Assembly: GCF_023283845.1 (NCBI RefSeq)
Contig: NZ_JAKILC010000009.1
Coordinates: forward strand, 62,001-126,000
Length of the DNA stretch: 64,000 nucleotides
Origin: Shewanella marinintestina
GTDB taxonomy: Bacteria > Pseudomonadota > Gammaproteobacteria > Enterobacterales > Shewanellaceae
Direction: 5' to 3'
Part shown: positions 18,973 through 29,399 of the stretch, in pieces
How the letters are laid out: every line of letters starts with the position of its first letter
Position numbering within the stretch: position 1 is the first letter of the stretch
Translations under genes and position numbers: made by a program
Notes under the pieces: model-generated
What the model was told of the DNA's origin: nothing
The model's input: only the letters and a program-made list of their open reading frames with translations
The model's database searches: none

Positions 18973-19985
18973 TCGTGTTAAGACTATCTAAAAACAAGCT
19001 AAGCGCAGCTTTAGCTGTTAGCCTTTTATCTAGCCTATCTGCCAGTGCCGTTGCTGCAGCTGAACGCTGGTTTGAGGTCGAAGTCTATATCTTTGAACGG
19101 GATACTCCAACGACCGAACAATGGCCAACAACGGCGGCGACTAAGCAGAATCGTAAGACTGTCGATTTTATTACACCTATGATCAGCACTGATTTAACTG
19201 CGCTAAATATGGGTCTCAACGGTTGTACCTCAACTGATTGGGCAACCGATAGCGTGAACTGTAATGAACAACTAAGCAGCGCTAACCATAAAGCGATGGC
19301 CGATGTTCCAATGCAAATTTCTGCGTCGACGCCAGCGGTTGCTCATTTAGGCGATGGTGCCGTGCTACTTGCCGAGAGCCAAAGTCAATTTAAAGATATT
19401 ATGGCAACCATTTCACGTGAAAAAGGTACTTCAAGCCTGTTACACATGACATGGCAACAGTCGATGTTACCGCGAAACCGTGCCGTACCCGTTAAATTAT
19501 TCTCTGGTCATGACTATTCTGAAGAGTTTGAATTTAATGGCCAGCCTATTGAGGCAAGCTCAACGACCTCAGAGTTCGGTAACTTTGATTTTATGGGCAG
19601 TCAGTTTGCAACTGATAACAACAAGCCTGTTTGGAAGTTTGACGGAACGATAAATATTTATTTGCAGCACTATCTGTTTATCGAAACAGACTTTAGATTA
19701 CGTGAAGCGGGCAGTAAAACCGTGTTACTCGCTAACAACGAGTTAAGAGCTAATCCTAATACGTTGGAAAACACTGGGGAAAATGCAGAATCACAAGCGG
19801 TCACAACACCGTACCTGTACTCTATTCCGATGACGCAAAATCGCCGGGTACGCAGTGATGAAGTCCATTATTTTGACCATCCTAAAATGGGCATGATTAT
19901 CCAGATCCGTAAAATGGAACAACCAACAGCTAAAGTCGTTGAACCAACAAAGGACGTTGCTGAATTACCTGCAACAACACTTTAA
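18969..19985 (+). CDS. csiV: CsiV-family periplasmic cell-shape protein
   Basis: Periplasmic protein; in Vibrio, CsiV binds peptidoglycan and protects cell shape. The signal peptide covers about residues 1-30 (LLSSLSASAVAAA). The mature protein begins with ERWFEVEVYIFER, the hallmark of the family. The C-terminal part contains LQHYLFIETDFRLRE and RRVRSDEVHYFDHPKMGMII, also family-like. The start ATG overlaps the mfd stop (ATGA). Its TAA overlaps by three bases the stop of the convergent acylphosphatase gene. Confidence 0.85.
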   Translation: MIVLRLSKNKLSAALAVSLLSSLSASAVAAAERWFEVEVYIFERDTPTTEQWPTTAATKQNRKTVDFITPMISTDLTALNMGLNGCTSTDWATDSVNCNEQLSSANHKAMADVPMQISASTPAVAHLGDGAVLLAESQSQFKDIMATISREKGTSSLLHMTWQQSMLPRNRAVPVKLFSGHDYSEEFEFNGQPIEASSTTSEFGNFDFMGSQFATDNNKPVWKFDGTINIYLQHYLFIETDFRLREAGSKTVLLANNELRANPNTLENTGENAESQAVTTPYLYSIPMTQNRRVRSDEVHYFDHPKMGMIIQIRKMEQPTAKVVEPTKDVAELPATTL

Positions 19986-20260
19986 AGCTGAATGATTGAA
20001 AAATCGAGGTAGATATCATCTGCCTCGTCTTCTTCTACAAAGACCTCATCAACCAGTGATGATGGCGAACCGATATGGCACCAACTAATCAGCTTATCGA
20101 CTGCGGGTTGCCCACCTTGCGCTAAAATCTGCACCGAACCATCACTTAGATTACTGACATACCCCGTAACTCCTAAAGTGTTTGCTTGAGCGAGTGTATT
20201 TTGCCGGTAGGAAACGCCCTGAACCCTACCTTTCACTTTTATAACCACACGTTTCATCAC
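19982..20260 (-). CDS. Acylphosphatase
   Basis: Small cytosolic enzyme that hydrolyses carboxyl-phosphate bonds. The catalytic Arg is in GRVQGVSYRQNT (residues 11-22) and the catalytic Asn in GYVSNLSDGSV. Length (92 aa) is the family norm. Stop codons of this gene and csiV overlap tail to tail, and no terminator is seen between them. AAAGGAA lies upstream of the ATG. The upstream flank holds the 265-bp repeat at 20341-20605. Confidence 0.93.
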   Translation of the reverse strand: MMKRVVIKVKGRVQGVSYRQNTLAQANTLGVTGYVSNLSDGSVQILAQGGQPAVDKLISWCHIGSPSSLVDEVFVEEDEADDIYLDFSIIQL

Positions 20261-20340
20261 GTATTCCTTTTAAGAATCACTCAACTTAGACACTGCCTAC
20301 AATAGTCATTACTGATCTCAAACAAATATCTGTTTGTATA

Positions 20341-20605
20341 ATACCAATTAGTATAAGAAGTTGATCTACTCAGAGCGTTTTTGGCAAACTAATTCAAGGC
20401 GAATAACTGAAAGAATGGTTGTTCCCTTGTGAAGTTATTCAACGTAGAAGTAGGCAGCCAAAAATGCTCCAGAATGGCGAGTTTTAGCGGCTCTGATACT
20501 GCGTTAACAAGTTTGAACGTAGAATAACTATGCTCTTCACTCGTTGCCTTGTCTCAGTGCCGCTAAATTCTCGCTGAGCGACCAAATCTTAATACTAATT
20601 GGTAT
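20341..20605. repeat. 265-bp MITE-like element with 14-bp terminal inverted repeats
   Basis: The ends are ATACCAATTAGTAT (20341-20354) and its exact complement ATACTAATTGGTAT (20592-20605). The interior is non-coding, with imperfect internal inverted segments (CAAGGCGAATAACTGAA against the complement of TTCACTCGTTGCCTTG). Both end regions recur, without the middle, at about 51556-51609. An end-like sequence without a second end also occurs near 11273. The size, ends and lack of a gene fit a non-autonomous element. No target duplication longer than TA is obvious. Confidence 0.78.
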
Positions 20606-20724
20606 AAGAAATAACATAGCCTAAAGCACACAGTTCAGCAAAGTAAGCTAAACCATTAACCTGCCGACTGCTGCTATCTAGCGATTGTTGTGTTTCATAC
20701 TTTAAAAGTCTTCAGTCTGCATAT

Positions 20725-20762
20725 AAAAAAGCCGCCACAAGCGTCAATTGCTTGTGGCGGCT
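20725..20762 (-). terminator. Rho-independent terminator of ycfP
   Basis: GCCGCCACAAGC / GCTTGTGGCGGC form a 12-bp stem followed on the minus strand by T6. It lies 25 bases past the ycfP stop. Confidence 0.92.
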
Positions 20763-20786
20763 CTATTTATATTTACGACAAAATAG

Positions 20787-21326
20787 TTAGCTTGCTTTAA
20801 ATGCCTTAATAAGTTGTAACTGACTCGCAAGCGAAACAAACTTGTGCTTCTGATCTTCATCCCACTCTATCGAGTAATACTCTTTAAGTGTAGATTCAAC
20901 TTTCGCGTTATCATTCACATCATCTTGACGAGCCAAAATACACAATGCTTTACCAGCATTTAGCGCCCGAAAATCTTTAACGCATTTATTAGCGATATCA
21001 GCATATTCTTCAGGACGGTCAATATGTTCAGCCATATTGTCTTCAGGCTTTAAATTAGGATTAATCAGGACCGACTTAATACCGTTTAAGAAACCAATCC
21101 GTTCAGCCCAAAAACCACCTAGCCCGACACCTAAAATCAACGGCGCTTCATCATCAGAAGAAGCAATTTGTTTACTGACCTCATTCAACAAATACTGCAT
21201 ATCATTTTTAGGGTGTTGCGTACTGTAGCTGATTAAACGCACATCATCGTCGATAAATTGCAGCTGACGCATTTTATCGTGATTACCCGGGCTCGTTGCG
21301 TCAAACCCATGAAGATAAAGGATCAT
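20787..21326 (-). CDS. ycfP: YcfP family alpha/beta-hydrolase-like protein
   Basis: Predicted cytosolic alpha/beta hydrolase of unknown substrate. [19 protein letters not shown] at the start, [18 protein letters not shown] [29 protein letters not shown] (nucleophile-elbow position, but Gly-Leu-Gly-Gly without an obvious Ser) and [10 protein letters not shown] all match E. coli YcfP. The missing serine at the elbow is a family trait and makes hydrolase activity doubtful. It follows nagZ by about 75 bases on the same strand, the same neighbour as in E. coli. Confidence 0.9.
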   Translation of the reverse strand: MILYLHGFDATSPGNHDKMRQLQFIDDDVRLISYSTQHPKNDMQYLLNEVSKQIASSDDEAPLILGVGLGGFWAERIGFLNGIKSVLINPNLKPEDNMAEHIDRPEEYADIANKCVKDFRALNAGKALCILARQDDVNDNAKVESTLKEYYSIEWDEDQKHKFVSLASQLQLIKAFKAS

Positions 21327-21399
21327 TTTGTCCCCCAGACAATAAATACAACGGTAATTATGACTTAACCTATCAAGCTGCGCCTGTTTTTATGTTGCG

Positions 21400-22407
21400 C
21401 TAAGTCAAACTTTTCGCGATTGCTTTAGCACGTTCCCAGCGGGCGTTGTCTTCCAGCGCCTTAGCGACTTTTTTGGCGTCTGGCTTTAATAAGTTAGCGC
21501 TTAAGCCTTTGTCATCAGTTGGCCAGTTAACCGTGTTTAACACCTCGGTGGCGCCAGCGCTATCGTTACACACTAAGATCATATTACAACCAGCATCCAG
21601 TGCAGCTTGTGCTCGAGCTGCATATCCACCAGCCACGGCAGCGCCTTTCATACCTAAGTCATCGGAGAATATTACGCCATTAAATGACAACTGCTTGCGG
21701 AGTACTTCTTGTAACCAATAGGGAGAAAAGCCGGCTGGCTGACTGTCTACTTTGGGATATATGACATGCGCTGGCATAATGCCTTGTAAGCGCTCTTTTC
21801 CAATCAAGTTAACAAATGGCTGCATATCTTCTGCAAAAATCTGATCTTTGCTACGCTCATCAACAGGTTTAGCAATATGAGAGTCCGCCTCTACACTGCC
21901 GTGTCCGGGGAAGTGTTTACCAACAGCGCACATTCCTGCTTGCTCCATACCATCAATAAAAGCACTAGCAAGCTCAATCACTTCGTCTTTTTCAGAGCTA
22001 AAACTACGAGTGCCAATAACCTGACTGATGCCGTTTAAATCAAGCACAGGTGCAAAGCTTAAATCAATATCAACAGCTAATAATTCAATAGCCATTAAGT
22101 AACCTAGCTCTGTAGCCCAAGCTTTGGCTTGGCTCATGTCACCTTTCGCTGCCGGTAAAATATCGCCCATTGCTGGCAATACGGTAAAACCGTCGCGAAA
22201 ACGCTGCACTCTGCCGCCTTCATGATCAACAGCAATTATAATATCGGGGCGAATCGCCCGTATCGATTTTATCAGCTCAACTAATTGTGTACGGTCAGCA
22301 TAATTGCGACTAAATAATATTAATCCGCCTATCATAGGGTGAGTTAACTGCGACGATTCAGCAACATTTAGCGTCGTGGACTCAATATCTAACATCAAAT
22401 AACTCAT
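21400..22407 (-). CDS. nagZ: Beta-N-acetylhexosaminidase NagZ
   Basis: Cytosolic glycoside hydrolase family 3 enzyme that removes GlcNAc from anhydromuropeptides in cell-wall recycling. GKHFPGHGSVEADSHIA carries the His-Asp catalytic dyad typical of GH3 NagZ, FSDDLGMKG holds the nucleophile Asp, and AVDHEGGRVQRFR is the substrate loop. I chose the ATG at 22405-22407 (MSYLMLDIES), which gives 335 aa and has AGAGGG in front; the longer reading would run through two hairpins. NagZ products modulate AmpC induction in many gammaproteobacteria. Confidence 0.95.
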   Translation of the reverse strand: MSYLMLDIESTTLNVAESSQLTHPMIGGLILFSRNYADRTQLVELIKSIRAIRPDIIIAVDHEGGRVQRFRDGFTVLPAMGDILPAAKGDMSQAKAWATELGYLMAIELLAVDIDLSFAPVLDLNGISQVIGTRSFSSEKDEVIELASAFIDGMEQAGMCAVGKHFPGHGSVEADSHIAKPVDERSKDQIFAEDMQPFVNLIGKERLQGIMPAHVIYPKVDSQPAGFSPYWLQEVLRKQLSFNGVIFSDDLGMKGAAVAGGYAARAQAALDAGCNMILVCNDSAGATEVLNTVNWPTDDKGLSANLLKPDAKKVAKALEDNARWERAKAIAKSLT

Positions 22408-22800
22408 ATAACCCTCTAAATTTTTAATCAATATGTAGATAATATCTACATCCGCTATAGCAAGACTCACACCTTGCTATAAGCAAAAATACTCTATAAA
22501 TACATGTTAAATCGTCACTAATATAAAACTCGTCTAGTAAAAAAACATAATAACAGCGACTGGTTTACAATTAGTTTATCTAATGCCTGAAAATTGGATA
22601 CAAAAAAACTAATGCTAGAGAAAAAGCTAAAGTATGGGATACTTTTTTACACCAATTAATTCAAGCGACTAAGATTAACAGCAGGCGTTGTTTTAACACG
22701 CTGGATAGACGAAATATACCAAGAATAGCGTCATTCCTCCATCCAGTAATTTCTTAGTGATTGGTTATAACTATAACGACTAGAGCAATAAAGGTTTAGC
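22408..22800. other. Divergent intergenic region between nagZ and sdaA
   Basis: This AT-rich 393-base stretch has no credible ORF. Close to nagZ are two adjacent perfect inverted repeats (22433-22451 and 22456-22481). Near 22650 a fragment resembling repeat ends (ACCAATTAATTCAAG) occurs. The sdaA promoter must lie here, but no convincing -35/-10 pair stands out. Confidence 0.55.
22433..22481. repeat. Two tandem perfect inverted repeats upstream of nagZ
   Basis: First, ATGTAGAT (22433-22440) and ATCTACAT (22444-22451). Second, TATAGCAAG (22456-22464) and CTTGCTATA (22473-22481). If the nagZ promoter is upstream, both would fold in its 5' leader, ending 26 bases before the start codon. They could equally be DNA operators. 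Confidence 0.5.
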
Positions 22801-24177
22801 ATGATTAGTGTATTCGACATGTTCAAAATCGGCATCGGGCCGTCAAGTTCGCACACTGTTGGCCCAATGAAAGCCGGCAATATCTTCATCAATCAATTAC
22901 AAACTCTAGGCCATCTAGATAGCATTGATGAATTACGTTCTGAATTGTTTGGCTCTTTAGGCCAAACAGGCAAAGGTCACGGAACAGGTAAAGCGGTAAT
23001 TTTAGGCCTGATGGGCGAAGCGCCTGATACGGTTGATACTGACACCATTGATGATATTTTACAGCAAGTGAGTGATTCAGAGCGTCTCAAACTTACCGAT
23101 GGTCGTGAGGTACTCTTTAGCCGCGCTAACGGTATTACTTACCATAGACGAAAAAGCTTACCTGCTCATGCCAATGCCATGACGCTATATGCTTACAGTG
23201 AGGGGAAATGCATATATGAGCGCACCTATTACTCCGTAGGTGGTGGCTTCATACTTGATGAAGATGAAATTCAAGCGCAGGATGCATCGCCAGCAACCCC
23301 CATTAAAGCTGCTCCTTACGATTTTAACTCGGCGCAACAACTACTCGAACTTTGCACGACTAACGGCTTTAGCATTTCATCATTAATGATGGCTAATGAG
23401 CTAAGTATCGCAAATGCGGATGAGATCAACGAGCAGCTATGGCAGATCTGGCAAACCATGAAAAACTGTGTTGAACGTGGTTATCAGAAAGAAGGCATTT
23501 TACCAGGCGGCTTAAAACTAAGACGCCGCGCACCTTCACTGTATCGCCGCCTAAAAGCCGAAGGCAAAAACTGTGTTGATCCATTAACCGCCATGGACTG
23601 GGTCGACTTATTCGCTCTTTCCGTTAATGAGCAAAATGCCGCTGGCGATCGTGTTGTAACAGCCCCGACCAACGGCGCTGCGGGTATTATCCCTGCCGTA
23701 TTGTGCTATTACGATATGTTCGTACAAGAAGTCGATATGGACGTTTGTTGTCGCTACTTATTGACCGCGGCAGCTATCGGTATTCTTTATAAAAAGAACG
23801 CGTCTATTTCAGGTGCTGAAGTCGGATGCCAAGGTGAAGTGGGTGTAGCTTGTTCTATGGCTGCGGCAGCACTCACCGAAATTATGGGTGGTACTGTCGA
23901 GCACGTAGAAAATGCAGCAGAGATTGGTATGGAGCATAATCTAGGATTAACCTGTGACCCTGTCGGCGGCCTTGTACAGGTACCTTGTATCGAACGTAAT
24001 GCCATGGGTGCTGTAAAAGCGATTAATGCCTCACGCATGGCAATGCGCGGCGATGGTAATCACAAGGTTTCACTCGATAAAGTGATCAAGACAATGATGG
24101 ATACAGGTAAAGATATGCGCAGCAAATATAAAGAAACCGCTAAAGGTGGCTTAGCTGTAAATATTGTCGAGTGTTAA
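22801..24177 (+). CDS. sdaA: L-serine ammonia-lyase, iron-sulfur type
   Basis: Deaminates L-serine to pyruvate and ammonia with a catalytic [4Fe-4S] cluster. It is a single-chain form with the beta domain first (FKIGIGPSSSHTVGPMKAG at residues 9-27), then the alpha domain with TAPTNGAAGIIPAVL, SGAEVGCQGEVGVACSMAA and LTCDPVGGLVQVPCIERNA, which carry the cluster cysteines. Its 458 residues match the family. The ATG follows AAAGG. It is ended by the bidirectional hairpin at 24221-24250. No transporter or regulator of serine use adjoins it. Confidence 0.95.
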   Translation: MISVFDMFKIGIGPSSSHTVGPMKAGNIFINQLQTLGHLDSIDELRSELFGSLGQTGKGHGTGKAVILGLMGEAPDTVDTDTIDDILQQVSDSERLKLTDGREVLFSRANGITYHRRKSLPAHANAMTLYAYSEGKCIYERTYYSVGGGFILDEDEIQAQDASPATPIKAAPYDFNSAQQLLELCTTNGFSISSLMMANELSIANADEINEQLWQIWQTMKNCVERGYQKEGILPGGLKLRRRAPSLYRRLKAEGKNCVDPLTAMDWVDLFALSVNEQNAAGDRVVTAPTNGAAGIIPAVLCYYDMFVQEVDMDVCCRYLLTAAAIGILYKKNASISGAEVGCQGEVGVACSMAAAALTEIMGGTVEHVENAAEIGMEHNLGLTCDPVGGLVQVPCIERNAMGAVKAINASRMAMRGDGNHKVSLDKVIKTMMDTGKDMRSKYKETAKGGLAVNIVEC

Positions 24178-24220
24178 ACCAAAGTCTCATCTGTCATTAA
24201 AATGATTTAGTACACCATAA

Positions 24221-24250
24221 AAAAACCTCGCTATGGCGAGGTTTTTTTTG
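24221..24250. terminator. Bidirectional terminator between sdaA and cysB
   Basis: CCTCGC / GCGAGG stem with a TATG loop, flanked by A6 and T8; it serves both convergent genes. Confidence 0.9.
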
Positions 24251-24265
24251 GTTTAAAGTGCAAGG

Positions 24266-25243
<978 letters not shown>

Positions 25244-25466
25244 TTATCCTTCCTATGGGCAGGCTTGTTACCTGTCTAATAAATAAGTAATGACGCATTT
25301 AAGTATAATTATTGGTTATAGTACATCTCAATATTTATATCAAATGGAATATAGCATAATAGTCATTCTCAACGAAACACTTATCGAGAAAGCATAGTGA
25401 AGATTACTACCCTAGAATGTTGATTTATAGTAGCATTAGCCGAATTGTGAAATTATTGGTTCTGCT

Positions 25467-26243
25467 ATGATATTTGCTTCAGTCTTAGTTTTAATCGGCG
25501 TGCTCTTACTTCTAGTAATTGGCATTAGCATCATTCAGCAACAAAAAGCCCGTGCTGAAGCTGAAAGGCGGACAGAGCTTGCCCGTCACCGCGCTATTAT
25601 CGATGAAACTGAAGAAGTGTTATCAAACACAGGACTTATTCCCTGCTCTTCGAATATCATTTTAGTGCTTTACAAGCGAGTAGAAGAAGCTCTTACTGGT
25701 GCACTGCCACTTGCAGGTAATCAAAGTAACGACTACCAACGTCGTTTAGGTGATCTTAGCGCCCAAATACAAGCCCTGCAATCAGGTACTAAGTCTGCAC
25801 CAGCGATTGAGTCATTTCGTTTACCAGATAATGACCGACAAGTGCTAAATCTAGTCAAAACTCTTAAAAAAATGAAAGCCATTCTTCGTGCAGAGCACAA
25901 TAAAGGCAAAGTAGAGCCCACTATATTTAGTGAAGAAGAGCTGCGTATTGATAGCTTACAGCTACGTATTAACGTCGATTCGATGCTAGCAAGAGGACGA
26001 GCAGCCTGTTTTATGAAGCAATACGGGTCTGCAAAGCAGATGGTCACTAAAGCGCTGGCAACCTTACACACGATAAAATCGCAAACACCAAACGACCCTT
26101 TCATTACTCGTAAGGTAGATGAAGCGAAAACAATGCTAGAAGAGATCACTGGGGCACAAAAAAATGCCCAGCCTTCCGTTACTAAAACCAAGACGGAAGA
26201 CGACGATATCGATGTGCTATTTCAGCCTAAGAAGAAGTGGTAG
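25467..26243 (+). CDS. Conserved hypothetical membrane-anchored coiled-coil protein
   Basis: 258 residues with an N-terminal transmembrane anchor (VLVLIGVLLLLVIGISII, about residues 5-22), then a basic/acidic helical segment (QQQKARAEAERRTELARHRA). The rest is a soluble helical region whose arrangement (SMLARGRAACFMKQYGSAKQMVTKAL) resembles a TPR-like pair of helices. The C-terminal tail is DDIDVLFQPKKKW. No enzyme motif. It is divergent from cysB and convergent with topA. I recognise it only as a conserved type in Shewanella-like genomes; function unknown. Confidence 0.75.
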   Translation: MIFASVLVLIGVLLLLVIGISIIQQQKARAEAERRTELARHRAIIDETEEVLSNTGLIPCSSNIILVLYKRVEEALTGALPLAGNQSNDYQRRLGDLSAQIQALQSGTKSAPAIESFRLPDNDRQVLNLVKTLKKMKAILRAEHNKGKVEPTIFSEEELRIDSLQLRINVDSMLARGRAACFMKQYGSAKQMVTKALATLHTIKSQTPNDPFITRKVDEAKTMLEEITGAQKNAQPSVTKTKTEDDDIDVLFQPKKKW

Positions 26244-26331
26244 TAAGTTATCAATAGTCTTACTTTGAACTTTTAGTACGTACAGCCATATTGTTTTACT
26301 CATTTAAGCTTCTATCGTTTATACCGACCAC

Positions 26332-26360
26332 AAAAAAGCCCCGTTAATACGGGGCTTTTT
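26332..26360. terminator. Bidirectional terminator between the 258-aa gene and topA
   Basis: GCCCCGT / ACGGGGC stem, TAAT loop, A6 and T5 flanks; serves both convergent genes. Confidence 0.9.
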
Positions 26361-26379
26361 AATGCGTAATAAAAGCTAA

Positions 26380-29061
26380 TTACTCAGCTTTTTTCGCTTT
26401 AGCTTTAGGCTTTGCCTTGGCTTTAGGCTTAGCTTTTGCCTTCGCCTCTGTCACCCATTTACCGTCGATAAACTTAGATGACCAACCAGTAGCTTTACCA
26501 TCAACATCAGTAGCAACATACTGCTCTTTTGTCTTACGACTAAAACGCACTGACGCCAAGTTACCATCATCATCTGCAACGGGTGCATCTGCTAGGTACT
26601 GGTACTTTGGCCATAATTGCTCACGGTACTTAATTAGCTCCTCCACTAACGGACCACGCGTCTCACGTGATTTAGGGAAAGTGCTAGCCGCAAGGAAAAT
26701 ACCTGCAGCGCCATCACGCAATACAAAGTATGCATCAGATTTAGTACACTTAAGTTCAGGAAGATGAATTGGATCTTCTTTTGGTGGCGCAGCTTCACCG
26801 CTCTTAAGCAGTTTACGGGTATTCTTACACTCAGAATTAGTACAACCAAAGTACTTACCGAAGCGACCATTTTTAAGTTCCATATCGTTACCACAACGAT
26901 CGCACTCAATAATTGGGCCTTCGTAGCCTTTGATCTTAAACTGACCCGCTTCGACTTCATAACCATTACAGGTAGGGTTATTACCACAAACATGTAATTT
27001 ACGCTTTTCGTCGATTAAATAGCTGTCCATCGCGGTACCACAAACCCCACAGCGATGCTTAGCACGTAATGCTTCAGTTTCTGCGTCTTCACCACTTTCA
27101 CTTATCGCTTCTTCACCTGGCGTTAAGTTTAGTGTGGTTTTACAGCGCTCTTTTGGTGGTAATGCATAGCCTGAACACCCTAAGAATACCCCTGTCGTCC
27201 CAGTACGGATCCCCATAGGACGACCACAAGTAGGGCACTTAATGTCATCGGTTATCACCATTTCGTTAGGGCGCATACCGCCTTCTTCTGGCGGTAACTC
27301 GGCAACTTCTAACTGCTTAGTGAAGTCTTTATAGAATCCATCGAGGACTTTTTTCCAGTCAAGCTTACCATGAGCAACATCATCTAATGTTTGTTCCATG
27401 CTTGCTGTAAAATCGTAGCTCATTAAATCTTCGAAACTACCAACTAAACTATCACTAACAATTTCGCCCATCTTTTCAGCAAAGAAACGACGGTTTTCAA
27501 CTTTTACATAACCACGGTCTTGAATTGTTGAAATGATCGTTGCGTAAGTCGACGGGCGACCAATGCCACGCTTCTCTAGTTCTTTAACTAAAGAGGCTTC
27601 GCTATAACGCGGCGCTGGCTTAGTGAAGTGTTGCTTAGGTAGCAGCTCTTTTAGGGTAACTGAGTCACCTTGCGCTACGTATGGCAGAGTATTATCTTCT
27701 TCGTTTTTCTTTTTGATGGCAGTTTGAACGCGAGTCCAACCATCGAAACGAAGAGTACGGCCCGTCGCTTTTAATTCATAATCACCCGCGTTTACAGTCA
27801 AACGCGTGGCATCATATTTAGCAGGTGTCATCTGACAAGACACAAACTGGCGCCAAATAAGCTCATACAAGCGCTGAGCGTCGCGCTCCATGTCTGAAAG
27901 CGAAGCCGCACTAACTTTTACATTAGAAGGACGAATCGCTTCGTGAGCCTCCTGAGCGCCTTCTTTGCTACCGTAGCGAATTGGCGATTCTGGCAGATAT
28001 TTATCACCATACTCATTGCCAATCATTTCACGCACGCTATCAAGAGCTTCTTGACTCAAATTAGTCGAGTCAGTACGCATATAGGTAATATGACCCGCTT
28101 CGTATAAACGCTGCGCCATCATCATGGTTTTCTTCACACCGAAACCTAAGCGAGTACTTGCCGCTTGTTGCAGTGTTGAAGTGATATAAGGTGCAGATGG
28201 CTTACTTGAGGTTGCTCTGTCTTCACGAGCAGCAACAACAAAGCTAGACTGAGAGAGTTGGCTAACCGCAGTTTGCGCTTCAGTTTCGTTTACTGGGCTA
28301 AATGCTTTACCTTGAAACTTCACTACCTGCATTTTTAGCAAGTCGTCTGTTAAAGTATTTAGCTCAGCGTGCACGTCCCAAAACTCTTCAGGCACAAACG
28401 CTTTAATTTCGCTTTCACGTTCAACAACTAGACGCACAGCAACCGATTGCACACGGCCAGCAGATAACCCACGAGCGACTTTTTTCCACAATAATGGTGA
28501 TGCCATAAAGCCAACAACGCGGTCGAGAAAACGACGGGCTTGCTGAGCATTAACCATATTGGTATCAAGTACCGAAGGCTGACTAAAGGCATCTTGAATC
28601 GCAGTTTTAGTGATCTCGTTAAACACCACGCGCTGATAACGAGATTCATCACCACCAATTACTTGCTGTAAATGCCAAGCAATCGCCTCTCCCTCTCTAT
28701 CCAAATCGGTTGCGAGATAGATATGGTCAGCATTTGCTGCCAGAGTTTGAAGTTCTTTAACGACTTTTTCTTTGCCCGGTAAAGTTTGATATTTAGCTTT
28801 CCAGCCTTTTTCTGGGTCAACCCCCATGCGCGCAACTAATGCTTGCTTCGCTTTTAAGCTCTTATATTCAGCCTTCTCCTCTGGAGACATCTTCTTCACT
28901 TCAGCAGCTGTTTTACTGACAACTTTAGCTTCTGAAGTCGACGATGTAGGCAAGTCACGGATGTGACCTACGCTCGACTTAACGATGAAATCTTTGCCTA
29001 GATATTTATTAATAGTCTTGGCTTTGGCCGGTGATTCGACGATTACTAGCGATTTACCCAT
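26380..29061 (-). CDS. topA: DNA topoisomerase I
   Basis: Type IA enzyme relaxing negative supercoils. The TOPRIM domain starts [20 protein letters not shown] and includes [15 protein letters not shown]. The active-site tyrosine is in [25 protein letters not shown] follows. The C-terminal half has three zinc ribbons: [19 protein letters not shown] with CGNNPTC, and [10 protein letters not shown] with CTNSEC. The tail is a Lys/Ala repeat ([18 protein letters not shown]) likely binding DNA or RNA polymerase nonspecifically. 893 aa is within the usual range. Confidence 0.97.
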   Translation of the reverse strand: MGKSLVIVESPAKAKTINKYLGKDFIVKSSVGHIRDLPTSSTSEAKVVSKTAAEVKKMSPEEKAEYKSLKAKQALVARMGVDPEKGWKAKYQTLPGKEKVVKELQTLAANADHIYLATDLDREGEAIAWHLQQVIGGDESRYQRVVFNEITKTAIQDAFSQPSVLDTNMVNAQQARRFLDRVVGFMASPLLWKKVARGLSAGRVQSVAVRLVVERESEIKAFVPEEFWDVHAELNTLTDDLLKMQVVKFQGKAFSPVNETEAQTAVSQLSQSSFVVAAREDRATSSKPSAPYITSTLQQAASTRLGFGVKKTMMMAQRLYEAGHITYMRTDSTNLSQEALDSVREMIGNEYGDKYLPESPIRYGSKEGAQEAHEAIRPSNVKVSAASLSDMERDAQRLYELIWRQFVSCQMTPAKYDATRLTVNAGDYELKATGRTLRFDGWTRVQTAIKKKNEEDNTLPYVAQGDSVTLKELLPKQHFTKPAPRYSEASLVKELEKRGIGRPSTYATIISTIQDRGYVKVENRRFFAEKMGEIVSDSLVGSFEDLMSYDFTASMEQTLDDVAHGKLDWKKVLDGFYKDFTKQLEVAELPPEEGGMRPNEMVITDDIKCPTCGRPMGIRTGTTGVFLGCSGYALPPKERCKTTLNLTPGEEAISESGEDAETEALRAKHRCGVCGTAMDSYLIDEKRKLHVCGNNPTCNGYEVEAGQFKIKGYEGPIIECDRCGNDMELKNGRFGKYFGCTNSECKNTRKLLKSGEAAPPKEDPIHLPELKCTKSDAYFVLRDGAAGIFLAASTFPKSRETRGPLVEELIKYREQLWPKYQYLADAPVADDDGNLASVRFSRKTKEQYVATDVDGKATGWSSKFIDGKWVTEAKAKAKPKAKAKPKAKAKKAE

Positions 29062-29263
29062 AGATTAATTTGCGCCAACGAGTCTCAAAAATCGGAAATT
29101 TGGCTCCATATATAGAGGGTTGTGTACAGAGTTTCAAGCTAATCCCTCTTTTATTTGTACTGGAGTACCAATTTTTAACCGTTTTTTAAATAAATGTGAA
29201 AAAAAAATAGTGCGTATTTAAAAACTAATATTTCATTATTAGTCAGCAAGCAAGTAATAGTTG

Positions 29264-29277
29264 TGCATTTCGATGCA
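29264..29277. promoter_or_regulatory. Candidate ArgR-like operator of astB
   Basis: TGCATTTCGATGCA is a perfect 5-4-5 palindrome. Its spacing equals that of ARG boxes (TGAAT-N4-ATTCA type) with a C for A change in each half. It lies about 44 bases upstream of the astB -35 element. ArgR control of the arginine succinyltransferase pathway is known in E. coli; here it is inferred. Confidence 0.4.
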
Positions 29278-29307
29278 AATTTAGTGTTTTTACCGATTTT
29301 AGTTCGC

Positions 29308-29335
29308 TTGTACAGCACTCACGCTTAAGTATACT
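29308..29335 (+). promoter_or_regulatory. Candidate sigma-70 promoter of astB
   Basis: TTGTAC (29308-29313) and TATACT (29330-29335) with 16-bp spacing, about 65 bases before the astB start. Confidence 0.5.
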
Positions 29336-29399
29336 GACCACAATAATTACAACTCAGAAAAGATATAACAACCTGAGATACCCTTAAGGATAAAGAAGA

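Larger units (their letters stand above)
20261..20786. other. Gene-free stretch holding a repeat and the ycfP terminator
   Basis: These 526 bases contain the 265-bp MITE-like repeat and the ycfP terminator. I see no ORF with a plausible start and ribosome binding site, and no structured RNA. Confidence 0.6.
29062..29399. other. Divergent intergenic region between topA and astB
   Basis: 338 bases without a credible ORF. It holds an ArgR-like palindrome (29264-29277) and a good astB promoter (29308-29335). The topA-proximal 150 bases are very AT-rich with A- and T-tracts (for example A9 near 29200), which would suit a supercoiling-sensitive topA promoter. Confidence 0.55.
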
